NCBI GenBank assembly: GCA_019918135.1
Contig: WBZZ01006779.1
Span: forward strand, 78,985 to 142,984
DNA length: 64,000 nucleotides
Direction: 5' to 3'
From: Paulinella micropora
Lineage: Eukaryota; Cercozoa; Imbricatea; Euglyphida; Paulinellidae
Made by a program: the position numbers and the translations under genes. Position 1 is the first letter of the stretch. The number at the start of each line of letters is the position of its first letter. This document shows positions 42,730-51,293 of the stretch, in pieces. A model generated the notes under the pieces. It made no database searches, was not told the origin of the DNA, and saw only the letters and a list, made by a program, of their open reading frames with translations.

Positions 42730-44538
42730 ATGAGAGCACGTCATCTCTGGGAGCTGCTAACAAGCCCCGCCGACCTAGAGTCCCAGGCCGACCCCGCCCA
42801 CGAGCAAGCGCGCGGGCGCAAAAGGAAGCGACATCATCAGGGCGCCGACGAGCGCAAGCAAGCCGGGGCTTGGCTGGGCGCGTTGCAGTACCAAATTAGG
42901 CACGGCTTACAACCGATAGCGCTGGACGTGACGGCCCTTGGTGGGCGTCCTCGTGTGCTCAGAACCTTGACGAAGGTGATGAAAAAGCACAAGGGCAAGT
43001 TTGATTTGCAGCTGCGCCTCCGCGAGGAAAAGCACTTGGAGCAAGAGAGCCTGGCCGTTTGCCAAAGTCTGGCGTGGCTTGCCTATCCACTGGCGCGCAG
43101 CCTGGAACTGCAAGGACTGCGCGGGGGTCTTTGCAAGCTGCCGCGCCACAAAGAGGGGCGCCTGGTGCTGGCAGACTGCCAAGAAGCCACCTTGGTGCTT
43201 GAAGGCCCACCTAAACAGCTGAGTCTGCTGGACTGCGTCGCTTGTGTCACGACCCTAAAGCCGACCTCGAGAGGCTGGTTCTACAACGACGGGTACATAG
43301 ACGAAGCCATCAGGCTCGAATACACGCTCGGAGCTCGCGCTGTCCAGCATCGCAATCGGCTCCAGCACCTAGAGCTGTTCTGTGTAAAAAGCCTGGAAGT
43401 GGTCTTGTTTGGATCAGGCCAGGACTTGAGCTGGCCTGGCTTGGATTTATCCAAGGACGACTATGAATTTGTAACGTCCCTTCGACTCCGCTTCAACTGC
43501 GCCGCCGACGACGAACGAATACGGCTCTTGGCAGAAGCAGGCCTGCCACGAGACACGGCGCGTTTAGTGGTAGAGTATGTCCCACTGATCTGTACAGTGG
43601 GGAGCAAGCGACTGCGTCAAAGTTTGTTGCGGGGTCGCATCCTTTACCCAAATTCAAATTCAGATTCAAATTCAGATTCAGATTCAGAACCATATGATGA
43701 TATGGATGAACGTGACCTTGGGGTGGGCACGTTGGAGTTGGAGGGGTTTGCTCTGGAAACTCACGACGTGCTCTACGTGCTTTGTGATTTTCTGCAGCCT
43801 TTTCATAAGACAAGGCTCCGAATGGTCAATTTCACGCTTGCGCGGCCGGCGGACACACTAGCTTGGGCCAGAGCTTTCCGAACGCTGGCCACGGGGCTAA
43901 GAGAGCTCTCTTGGCACGGCTGCGATTTCGTGGACGATAAGTTTGTCGCCCTGGTGTTTGCTGATCTCTTGTCCGGCGAGCTGGATCGGGGCACACTTTT
44001 GGAATACCTGGAGAGTCTGGACCTCGGTGGCACGCGCGTCGTGTCCCTGCCTCCGATGATGCTGGCACGGCTCTCAAAACTCCAGACCCTGCACTTACCT
44101 AGCCTTGACGTACTGGACGCCTGCCTCCAGCAGCCTGACTCGTCGGTCTTAGCAAACCTGCAAGAGCTACGAGTTGATCGTGCCTTGGAGTGGATTTTGC
44201 TACCCAAGTACTTTGATTTACTGAAAAACGTGCGCTGGCTGGAACTGAACCTGACTACGAAAGACACAGGAGTTTGTAAGCTACGCCTAGTGCAAGAGGC
44301 ATGGCACGCCTGGCCCAGACTGACTCGTTGGTGCCTGCGCGACGCGGGCGGGGGCATGAGCTTTGAATGCGCTTGGGCGCTGTACCAGCTGTGCGAGCAA
44401 CCCGGCCGCGCAGTTCGGGACGCACTGATCCTGGACCTGCGAGGCACCAAACTGACCCTTGATGAACTAGCACAGCTGCAAACGTGGGGCCGCGCCGCCT
44501 GCTTGTTTGACTTGCCAGCCCGTCTGTCACAAAGCTGA
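42730..44538 (+). CDS. LRR-family protein, paralogue of the minus-strand locus at 48,900-50,357
   Basis: A 602-residue intact frame from the ATG at 42,730. The N-terminus is basic (RGRKRKRHHQ at 29-38) and could be a nuclear signal. The rest is irregular leucine-rich repeat sequence, for example SLELQGLRGGL, LELEGFALETHDVLYVL, LRELSWHGCDFVDDKFVALV, LESLDLGG and LQTLHLPSLDVL. A Ser/Asn/Asp stretch at about residues 308-320 is encoded by a short AATTCAGATTCA tandem repeat (43,648-43,690). The C-terminal block (WPRLTRWCLRDAGGGMSF, then LFDLPARLSQ) matches the minus-strand locus near 49,020-49,210. The family seems local and unnamed; LRRs normally bind proteins, and neighbouring F-box genes make a ubiquitin-ligase adaptor role conceivable. 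No F-box is visible here. Confidence 0.75.
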   Translation: MRARHLWELLTSPADLESQADPAHEQARGRKRKRHHQGADERKQAGAWLGALQYQIRHGLQPIALDVTALGGRPRVLRTLTKVMKKHKGKFDLQLRLREEKHLEQESLAVCQSLAWLAYPLARSLELQGLRGGLCKLPRHKEGRLVLADCQEATLVLEGPPKQLSLLDCVACVTTLKPTSRGWFYNDGYIDEAIRLEYTLGARAVQHRNRLQHLELFCVKSLEVVLFGSGQDLSWPGLDLSKDDYEFVTSLRLRFNCAADDERIRLLAEAGLPRDTARLVVEYVPLICTVGSKRLRQSLLRGRILYPNSNSDSNSDSDSEPYDDMDERDLGVGTLELEGFALETHDVLYVLCDFLQPFHKTRLRMVNFTLARPADTLAWARAFRTLATGLRELSWHGCDFVDDKFVALVFADLLSGELDRGTLLEYLESLDLGGTRVVSLPPMMLARLSKLQTLHLPSLDVLDACLQQPDSSVLANLQELRVDRALEWILLPKYFDLLKNVRWLELNLTTKDTGVCKLRLVQEAWHAWPRLTRWCLRDAGGGMSFECAWALYQLCEQPGRAVRDALILDLRGTKLTLDELAQLQTWGRAACLFDLPARLSQS

Positions 44539-44672
44539 ATTCCTATGACTGCGCTCAGTCCTCCAGTGTTCGGTCATCTTACGGTGAGCAGAACCAATAT
44601 AGCTCTTCCATGGCAACTCACAAATCAGCCAGCCCGCCGACAAGACCAGAAACAACGTCAGCCCAGGAGGAT
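44539..44672 (+). pseudogene. Partial copy of 46,006-46,192
   Basis: This stretch repeats the sequence around the hydrolase start and the small membrane ORF: CCTCCAGTGTTCGGTCATC, then ATATAGCTCTTCCATGG, then ACAAGACCAGAAACAACG. A segment of about 70 bases (about 46,098-46,165 in the parent) is missing. Same orientation as the parent, 1.4 kb away, directly after the LRR gene stop. Confidence 0.8.
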
Positions 44673-44815
44673 GCCAAAAGAGCAAACAATTTTTTTAATA
44701 AAATCTGTTCCCAACTGAAAACAGGAATTTCCTGTTTATGGATGATGGTCGAGCTGTCTTTGGTGAGCACGATGCCCTCGTCCTTTGCTTGTTCCAGGAG
44801 TGATTTCAATCCGAT

Positions 44816-46039
44816 CTATCCAAGAGCCCGGGGACATTTTTTTGGACTCGTGTGCGTATCAAACAAGCGCTGAATCCGAGCGGCTAGGCTTGCTCGACCA
44901 AGCCATGACCCGTGAAAGCCCGGCTCCGTGTGGGTAGAGCTCTGTGGGAACATTGTTTGCATGTAGGGCAGATCGTAGTAGGTTAGGGGGTCCTTTGCCG
45001 AAAGCAAAAAGAGAGTGCTTGGGGATTCCAGAAGATTGTGAGAGCAGTGAGGCCAGAAACAGAAGCGATAGGGCAGAAACTTAAAATAACAACGACCTAG
45101 CTTTTCGTGCATGAGAAAAGCAGCAAAAAGCGTAGATACCCAGGGGTTCGAGGACCCGCCGCGCTGTGTCAGGATCGACAGGATCGTAGAGAACGGTTGA
45201 CAGACCGCGCTATAGGCCATTGTGCAGGCAGACACCGTAAGCACGGGCTCGATCATGACGCTGGCACGGACGGAGTAGCAACCACCATACCTTTGCACGA
45301 AGCCATGGCTCACAGCTGCCCCTAGAGACCAGCCCACAATAATGATTTCCACGATGCAGGAGCTTTGCAAGTAGGCGTGCAGTCGAGCCAAGAATCTGTC
45401 GAGAGTGACGCCCGAGCTGGTCGCGGTGAGTTCGCCAAAGTACCAAAGCGGAGCAAAGACGGGCGCCACCACCACCTCACTGGCGGGGATGGCTCGTAAC
45501 AAGTTCCAGATCGCAGCAAACTTGCAGGTGGCTCCGTGGAAGAGCAGGACGACACGCGAGCCTGGGCGCACAGGTCCCCGAATGACAAGAGGGGAATCTG
45601 CGTCGCGGGCCTGCCAGACCACTTGACCCTTCCAGCAGACGTAGGCGCACAGAAGCGAGTCCAAGGCGTACATCACGCGATTAGTGATCCAGGGCAAGTC
45701 CAAAGCGTGGGGTCGCATCTCCCAGATGGACGTTGCACAGCTGCAGGTGGGCTCGCGGTTCCGCGGGAAGTGACGCCTTACTGCTGCTAGCAGCTTCCCC
45801 GCCAAGGCTCGTTTTCTTTTCCGCGCCTGCGCCCCGGCTGCGCCAGCGCACAGAATGTCACAAAACACCTGGCGCAATTCCTGGTCGGAACACACCGTCA
45901 AGGCGCGGAAGTTAACAAGAGGGGCCACGGCAGCCTCGATCTGTTGTGCGTCTGCCTTTTGGAAGAATTCCAAGCACGATAGTATATCAAGATCGCTTGG
46001 AGTGCTATGGCTGCGCTGAATCCTCCAGTGTTCGATCAT
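44816..46039 (-). CDS. Alpha/beta-hydrolase (lipase/esterase-like)
   Basis: A 407-residue protein from the ATG at 46,039. It carries the signature parts of a serine hydrolase: VVLLFHGATCK with the oxyanion HG at 168-169; the nucleophile elbow IIIVGWSLGAA with Ser238; the acidic residue in FLLSAKDPLTYYDL (Asp350); and the catalytic histidine in EPGFHGSWL (His376). It should hydrolyse an ester or lipid; the substrate is unknown. The N-terminal 120 residues are helical and extra to the fold. The small membrane ORF ends one base upstream of this ATG, in the context CCACCGTAAGATG, so the membrane segment could instead be spliced to this gene as an N-terminal anchor. After the stop the same frame stays open for about 60 more sensible codons (LLEQAKDEGIVLTKDSSTI), which hints at a lost extension. 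Confidence 0.8.
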   Translation of the reverse strand: MIEHWRIQRSHSTPSDLDILSCLEFFQKADAQQIEAAVAPLVNFRALTVCSDQELRQVFCDILCAGAAGAQARKRKRALAGKLLAAVRRHFPRNREPTCSCATSIWEMRPHALDLPWITNRVMYALDSLLCAYVCWKGQVVWQARDADSPLVIRGPVRPGSRVVLLFHGATCKFAAIWNLLRAIPASEVVVAPVFAPLWYFGELTATSSGVTLDRFLARLHAYLQSSCIVEIIIVGWSLGAAVSHGFVQRYGGCYSVRASVMIEPVLTVSACTMAYSAVCQPFSTILSILTQRGGSSNPWVSTLFAAFLMHEKLGRCYFKFLPYRFCFWPHCSHNLLESPSTLFLLSAKDPLTYYDLPYMQTMFPQSSTHTEPGFHGSWLGRASLAARIQRLFDTHTSPKKCPRALG

Positions 46040-46040
46040 C

Positions 46041-46220
46041 TTACGGTGGGCACCTAATATAGCTCTTCCATGCTAACTCACAAATCAGCCAGCCGGTGAG
46101 CATGGCCCACGCCAAGAGCCTGAGCAATGCTGAGGAAGAAGACGAAGCTAAGAAATACACATCCGACAAGACCAGAAACAACGTCAGCCCAAGCGACAAC
46201 CCCTCGTACAGACCCGCCAT
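46041..46220 (-). CDS. Small two-helix membrane protein
   Basis: 59 residues from the ATG at 46,220. Two hydrophobic segments: LSLGLTLFLVLSDVYFLA (about 8-25) and LLRLLAWAMLTGWLICELAW (about 32-51). The frame is open upstream only through repeat sequence. It ends one base before the hydrolase start on the same strand, so the two are probably one transcript, or one protein if the GTAAGA at the junction is a splice donor. A partial copy of this region is at 44,539-44,672. Confidence 0.5.
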   Translation of the reverse strand: MAGLYEGLSLGLTLFLVLSDVYFLASSSSSALLRLLAWAMLTGWLICELAWKSYIRCPP

Positions 46221-46513
46221 GGCCGTAGCCACCCCGCTGGCGCGGGCTGGAATGGAGAAAAGCTGGGGGGGGGGGGGGGGCGCCAAAGAATACGCAAAAT
46301 ACGCTGAATTAAAGATCGACAAAGTCTTACATTTGACACTGAAAGCTCGTTCTATTTTTGGAGCAGGATGTGGCTGTAGGGGGGGGGGGGGGGCACGCCC
46401 CCCCCCCCCTCTCCCCTATCATTTTCTTTCCCCGAGGGAGGAAAACTTGCTGCTGCGCTTGTTCTTTGGCTCCCGTTTCACTTAAGAATTTGCCAAATAC
46501 AAGCAAAGAATCG
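46221..46513. repeat. Repeat-containing spacer between divergent genes
   Basis: Contains a CGCTGGCGCGGGCTGG palindrome, a G tract (46,266-46,280), a minus-oriented monomer (ATACGCTGAATTAAAGATCG at 46,300) and a second G/C tract (46,379-46,412). The last 50 bases before 46,514 are less repetitive and may hold the promoter of the next gene. Confidence 0.55.
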
Positions 46514-47368
46514 ATGCTGTTGCTGCTGACGACGAGCGTCCTGCTGCTGGCCCGCTCTGTGAGAGGCGCCTGCGATTGCTACGGCTGCACCAGTACGGTG
46601 ACAGTGAGCACGAACGCGTGGCTCCCCGCTCCCAGCGCGTGCTCGGACCCGAGCCACGCCCTGGCCGTGAGCGATTTGCGCATTGCTTCGACGGACCAGT
46701 CTACTTTCGACGTGAGGGGCTGGACGAATTCCAGCCGGGAGTACTATTACACGGCCCTGAGCGACAGCGACGTGACGTGCTTCAACCTGGGAGCGGACAC
46801 GGACGTGGGCGTGACGGCCGACATGCGCCTGCAGGTGACGTGCAAGAACCAGTTCGTTAGTTGTCCCCTGATGTACGAAGTGCAGTACGCCTGCCGCAAA
46901 CTGAACCCATGCAGCTGCCCCGCGTGCACGGACAACACAACGGTGCCCGCGGGCACCTCGGACGAACTCAGCCCCAACCTCAACTGCACCAACGGCCTGT
47001 ACCTGGAGAAGCTGCAGGTCCGGGCGCTGAACGCGGGCCGGACTGTGTCTCCGGACTTGTTTACGGTGCGCACGCGCACGGCGCGAGGCGCGGCCACGTA
47101 CGCGATAGGGCCGTCGTTGCTCGAACCCAACTCTTGCTTCTCGTACACGAACCCTCCCGGCGATTATATTGATAGTGCGAATGTGTACATCTATGTCAAG
47201 TGCGAGAACGCGGAGCGTCCCTGCTTGTTAGAGTTCGTGGGCAAGGCGCGCTGCCGCGACCCGCCGACCACGACGAGCGCGCCGGCCCAAACCAGCGCGG
47301 CGGCCCGCACAGTGGGACCGGGGGCGGCCGCGCTGGTGTTCGGGGTGGGCCTGGCCCTGCTCACGTAA
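46514..47368 (+). CDS. Secreted cysteine-rich protein with probable GPI anchor
   Basis: 284 residues from the ATG at 46,514, chosen because it starts a signal peptide (LLLLTTSVLLLARSVRGA); the frame is open further upstream only through repeat sequence. The mature part has about 16 cysteines (CDCYGC; NPCSCPACTD; ECs in the C-terminal half) and several N-glycosylation sites. It ends with a Thr/Ala/Pro stretch and a hydrophobic tail (GPGAAALVFGVGLALL), the standard arrangement of a GPI-attachment signal. It should sit on the outer cell surface. No family is recognised. Together with the DUF285 and type II proteins it gives the window three surface proteins. Confidence 0.75.
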   Translation: MLLLLTTSVLLLARSVRGACDCYGCTSTVTVSTNAWLPAPSACSDPSHALAVSDLRIASTDQSTFDVRGWTNSSREYYYTALSDSDVTCFNLGADTDVGVTADMRLQVTCKNQFVSCPLMYEVQYACRKLNPCSCPACTDNTTVPAGTSDELSPNLNCTNGLYLEKLQVRALNAGRTVSPDLFTVRTRTARGAATYAIGPSLLEPNSCFSYTNPPGDYIDSANVYIYVKCENAERPCLLEFVGKARCRDPPTTTSAPAQTSAAARTVGPGAAALVFGVGLALLT

Positions 47369-47574
47369 ACACACCACACTGCAGGGGCTTTGTCGTGGTT
47401 AGTGGGGGGGGGGGGGGGAGAGAGAGAGAGGGCGAATGTATTTTTTTAATAATTACAAAACAACAACTTAATTAAAAAGCAACATCTTCAGCAAAATTCT
47501 CTGTGCTGAGAAAATCGTGCTCTTTGTCAGGGCATACTGACTCTGGCTAGACCAGTCCTTGGCTTCACCACCAG
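47369..47574. other. Intergenic, AT-rich end after a G tract
   Basis: A G run at 47,405-47,418, a GAGAGAGAGAG tract, then TTTTTTTAATAATTAC and an A-rich strip. TTTTTTTAATAA also occurs near the ends of the genes at 11,667 and 44,816. Nothing else is seen. Confidence 0.5.
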
Positions 47575-47735
47575 CTGACCAGCCGGACATTTTGTGCTAA
47601 CAGGGAGATTTTTTCGGGGTTGGACTGGTACAGCTTTTGCAGCCTGTACATCCACGTTGTTACGTGGACGGACGACAAGATCTGGCCCCTCGTGCAGTAT
47701 CGACGCAGAACCCATCCCGGCACACACGAGGGTTT
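47575..47735 (-). pseudogene. Truncated copy of the 50,358-51,293 gene
   Basis: On the plus strand CAGCTGACCAGCCGGACATT, then GGTTGGACTGGTACAGC and GCAGCCTGTACATCCACG match 50,885-51,075, and TATCGACGCAGAACCCATC matches about 51,215-51,233. The sequence between is deleted or diverged. No intact frame remains. Confidence 0.7.
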
Positions 47736-47736
47736 C

Positions 47737-48835
47737 TTAGAGGTACGCGCTTACTCCGTAGTTGTCGAGCTGGTTGATGGCTTGGAACGTGCGGAAACGT
47801 GCCTCTCGCTCTTCCCAGTCAGGCAACCTCTCGTACCCTGTGGTGCCCTGGACGATGGCCTTGCGCAACTCCTGCGCCGCTAGCCGGACACTACTCTCCA
47901 GATACTCACGAGAAGCGTCGGCTACGAAATCAGCTAGGGCCTCAGCTACTTGTGCTACACTCGTAGCCTCCAGCACGCGGCCCTTCACCTTCTCAGCATA
48001 AGCCTTCCACTGGGGCGGCTCCATGGGTTCCTTGATTTTGTACGCGCGGGGATCGCGCGGCAGTTCGAGCAAGACCCGCTCGTTGGCATTCACGTACATA
48101 TCAAGCAAAAAACCTCTGGCGCCGGGTGGCAGGCGCTTGCGTTGGACACGGGCCGCGAGGAGATCCTTCCATTTCACCTCGGCCAGCTTGCAGGGTTTCG
48201 CTGGGCGCGGGGGCAAGACATACTGACTAGACGAGCGGGGAACATTTTGCTTGAGCTCTTCGAATGCGGTCCGCAACGACCTAGTTTGGGGTACTTGTTG
48301 CAATGTCGTGGACAGGCGGTTATAAAATTCGGGTTGTTCTTGCTTCAGTTGTTGCATTTTTTTGTCCTGCAGGAGGCACTTGGTGACTAACCATTGCAGC
48401 TCTTCCACTAGACTTTCCAGGGTGATCTTAGGATTCCAGTATTCTGGCATCTGGCTGCCAGGTGGTTTTGGTTTCATGTACCCTGAATCCTTGATTACGT
48501 CCAACACGGGAGAGCCTAGAACCCAATGCAGGTCAATGACGCTCGTTTGCAAGGCGTTCAGGACATACCGTTGCCCCTGTTCTGTGAGCCTCGTCTGGTA
48601 GTATTCATAGCGCTTGATTTTATCTAGTGTTTGCGCATACAGGTCGTCTAACAAAGCGGCCAGATCCAGTTGAGTAGAGGCTGCAGGTCGCGCTGCGCCG
48701 TCGCGGATCACGAGCCCCGCGTAACCCTGCGCGGCTAGCGTGGGTAGCAGGTACTGGCACAGGGCATACTCGGCGGCGCGTATTTGCCACTCTGCTTTTG
48801 CCGTCGGCGCCTGTTTCCAGCAGGCTCCAGGGCAC
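47737..48835 (-). pseudogene. 3' part of a broken minus-strand gene, unrecognised domain
   Basis: The frame stops at 47,737 and is protein-like upstream to about 48,835. It contains AAEYALCQYLLPTLAAQGYA and GLVIRDGAARPA, then charged helices (LLDDLYAQTLDKIKRYEYYQ, then LVEELQWLVTKCLLQDKKMQ) and a basic middle (VQRKRLPPGARGF). It ends with LPDWEEREARFRTFQAINQL. Upstream of about 48,835 the sensible reading moves to the neighbouring frame (EVWVVSYKPTIHEF, then VPFRPYDATRTLAAVPW). I do not recognise the family. Whether this is a separate gene or the C-terminal domain of the LRR locus before it is unclear. Confidence 0.5.
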
Positions 48836-50357
48836 AGCAGCGAGGGTCCGGGTTGCGTCGTACGGGCGGAAGGGCACCTGGGGGATCTCTGCGCTTGCAA
48901 ACTCGTGTATAGTTGGCTTGTAGCTAACGACCCAGACCTCATTCCGCGCACGCGGTGGTCTTTCGCCCCGGGGGCGGGACAGCTCCGCTGGTCGTTGCGA
49001 CAGTTGCGGGAGAGTGAACAAGCACGTACCGTCGAAGGTTCGCAGGGCCTCGGCCAGGTCGACCTCAGCCCATACCTTGGTGCCCAGGTCCACCACCATC
49101 TGGGCAACGGCGCCTTTCCGCTCGTTCGGTTGTCGTGCACACTCAAACACGCAAGAGGCAAACCCGTCGCTCATGGCAGGCCCTTCGTCATGAATTCGCC
49201 AGCCAATTAGGTCGGGCATTTGTTCCCATAGGAAAACACACAACACAGCACTGATTGTTCGATCGAGGCTTAGCTTCAGCGCTTGCAGTTTGGTTGATCT
49301 CAGAGCTATGGTTAGCAGATCTTCAAGTGCGCACGTTTCCTGCGCCTCAAGCTCCAAAAGAGTAGGGGGTTGCACGACATTGGAACTTGTCCACTGCTGA
49401 TAGTCGAAACTGTCGTCTTGTTCAATCTTCGCGCCCAACAGATACAAGCCCCGTGCCTTGGGCACCCACAAACGCTGCAAACTGTACAGGACGCAAAGTC
49501 CGCCCCACGTCCTGCACCTTGGTGTCGCGCAGGTCCAATTCTTGCAAGTACATGTTGGCACGGGGAAAGAGTAGGGGCAGCAACGCATCGTCGACAAAGG
49601 GGCAGCCGCGCAACGATAATGCCCGCAGCGGTAAGTATTGCAATTGTTGACCAAAGTCGGCAGGCGCGTAGGCTTTAGGCTGCAACCGGCAATCTATTAA
49701 GGACAGCCGTTCCAACTTGGGAAAGATGCGGATGATGGTATACAACAGGTCTGTTTCTAGTACAAACCCCGTCACCTCCAGCTCCAGGACTTGTTTTGAG
49801 ACATGCAACTCCCCGAGCGAGCGCGCCGTGAGCAACTTTTTCACAGGGTCATCTTCGACATAGGCATTTATCAAGGACGCCAGCGGGGTGGGTACATCCG
49901 CAGCAACCTCCGCGGTCATGGCAGCAGAGATACGTGTCCTTCGGTTCTGGAACATTATCCTCGGGGCTTGGGGTTGTCCCATGACACAGCGCAGTCGGAT
50001 GGTTTGTAGTTGAAAAAAAAGGTCATCGACGATACCAAGCCTGCCAGCAGAAGGCCCTGTGTAGTATATTTCCAGCTCTCGGAGGCTGCTCATGCGCTCT
50101 TTGCTAATCGACAGTCGGTGGTATAGGTTTTGTTCTACGGTGCCGTCGGTCATGAAGGCGAACGTCCGCAGTTTGCACTCTGTGTGCAGGTAACCAGCAG
50201 ACATGTTAGTTCTGACCAGGCGCAGCGATTCTAGCCAGGGGTAGTTTTTCACGTTCAGCGATGCGAATTTGCCCTCAGCGTCATAAGAAGTCTCACAGTC
50301 CACCAACTCGACGCTCCGGGCAGGGAACTTGTCGCGGTCGTCATAAATCTGGCGCGC
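48836..50357 (-). pseudogene. LRR-family gene with frameshift near 49,500
   Basis: From about 50,357 the frame encodes leucine-rich sequence (YPWLESLRLVRTNMSAGYL, LELEVTGFVLETDLLYTI, LPLRALSLRGCPFVDDALLP, LQELDLRDTKVQDVG). At about 49,500, in a short G run (GTGGGGCGG), the reading passes to the next frame (LYSLQRLWVPKARGLYLLG), which continues to LFTLPQLSQRPAEL near 49,000 and beyond. The counterparts in the intact gene at 42,730 align block for block: GFALETHDVLYVL, CDFVDDKFV and DLPARLSQ. The frame also connects in phase to the upstream ORF through one TAA stop (50,358-50,360). It is therefore a decayed paralogue or a gene with sequence errors. Confidence 0.65.
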
Positions 50358-51293
50358 TTACTTCACGCCGTGGAACTCCAGGTCAGTCATGGCTTTCAAG
50401 CCAATCCAATACAAGTTCCACCAGTGCCTGTTCTCGTCGACAGTTAGCGCTCTGGAGGGGCGCACGAGCTTGAGCGTCATCGTACCCCCCAGGGCAGGGC
50501 TAGCTGTATCGTTATCCAGGAAAATCCATTGGTCGCCGGGTGTGGGCACAAAGACTGGCGCGACCGCTTGTGCTTTCGTTTCGCCCAGAGGGATTACCCG
50601 GCGGACTCCTGCGCGAACCGCCTTCCAGTCCAGTTCGTCCCACGGGTCGGGCTTGGCCAGCACCACCTCCTGCGCAGCCTTCTGGACCTGGTAGGCAGCG
50701 AGGTATTGCCACGCTTTTTGTTGGGCTTGCCATTGTTGCATGTCGTCCGCCCATTTCTCCCATGCGTCCGCCATTTGGCCCATGGTAAGCCGCGCGCCGT
50801 CCCCTGCCAGCCTGTCCACGCACTGCCAAGCTCCGCCATCCAGCTGGCCAAATTTATACACCAAATTTTGGGACGGGGACCACCAGCTGACTCGCTGGAC
50901 ATTTTGCTGTAACAGGTCAATTTTTTTGCGGTTGGACTGGTACAGCGACTGCAGCCTGTGGCTCTCTGCGAGCTTGCGCAGGCATTGGTGTGCTTGCCGA
51001 GATTCTGAAAGTTTGCTCTCTGTATCCAGAGACACGAGCACAATGGTAGTGAAATCAGTGCGTACCTCCACGTCGGATGAAAGTGGACAAAAGGCCAATT
51101 CTGGCTCCTCGTACAGCACCAGGAACAAAGATTGCTTAGTGTTAATGTTGTGGTTTTTCGCCAGGCCTTTCGCCTGTTGCGGCGTAAACGGTCTCTTCAG
51201 CCCACGCCCTTTAGTATCGACACAGAAGCCATCTCGGCACACACTCACTACGGCCGCGCGTCCCGGGAATGGTACGCCCCCCCCCCTCCCCAC
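50358..51293 (-). CDS. Unrecognised protein, in phase with the following LRR frame
   Basis: 311 codons from a GTG at 51,293; there is no early ATG and a C/G tract (51,277-51,290 on the plus strand) lies at the start, so the 5' end is uncertain. Early residues include AAVVSVCRDGFCVDTKGRGL. The middle is helical and Trp/Gln-rich (MADAWEKWADDMQQWQAQQK), and the C-terminal third is beta-like (PTPGDQWIFLDNDTASPAL). The stop TAA is followed in the same frame by ARQIYDDRDKFPARSVEL and the LRR gene, so the two may once have been one protein interrupted by a nonsense change. Part of it is copied at 47,575. No family is recognised. Confidence 0.5.
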   Translation of the reverse strand: MGRGGGVPFPGRAAVVSVCRDGFCVDTKGRGLKRPFTPQQAKGLAKNHNINTKQSLFLVLYEEPELAFCPLSSDVEVRTDFTTIVLVSLDTESKLSESRQAHQCLRKLAESHRLQSLYQSNRKKIDLLQQNVQRVSWWSPSQNLVYKFGQLDGGAWQCVDRLAGDGARLTMGQMADAWEKWADDMQQWQAQQKAWQYLAAYQVQKAAQEVVLAKPDPWDELDWKAVRAGVRRVIPLGETKAQAVAPVFVPTPGDQWIFLDNDTASPALGGTMTLKLVRPSRALTVDENRHWWNLYWIGLKAMTDLEFHGVK

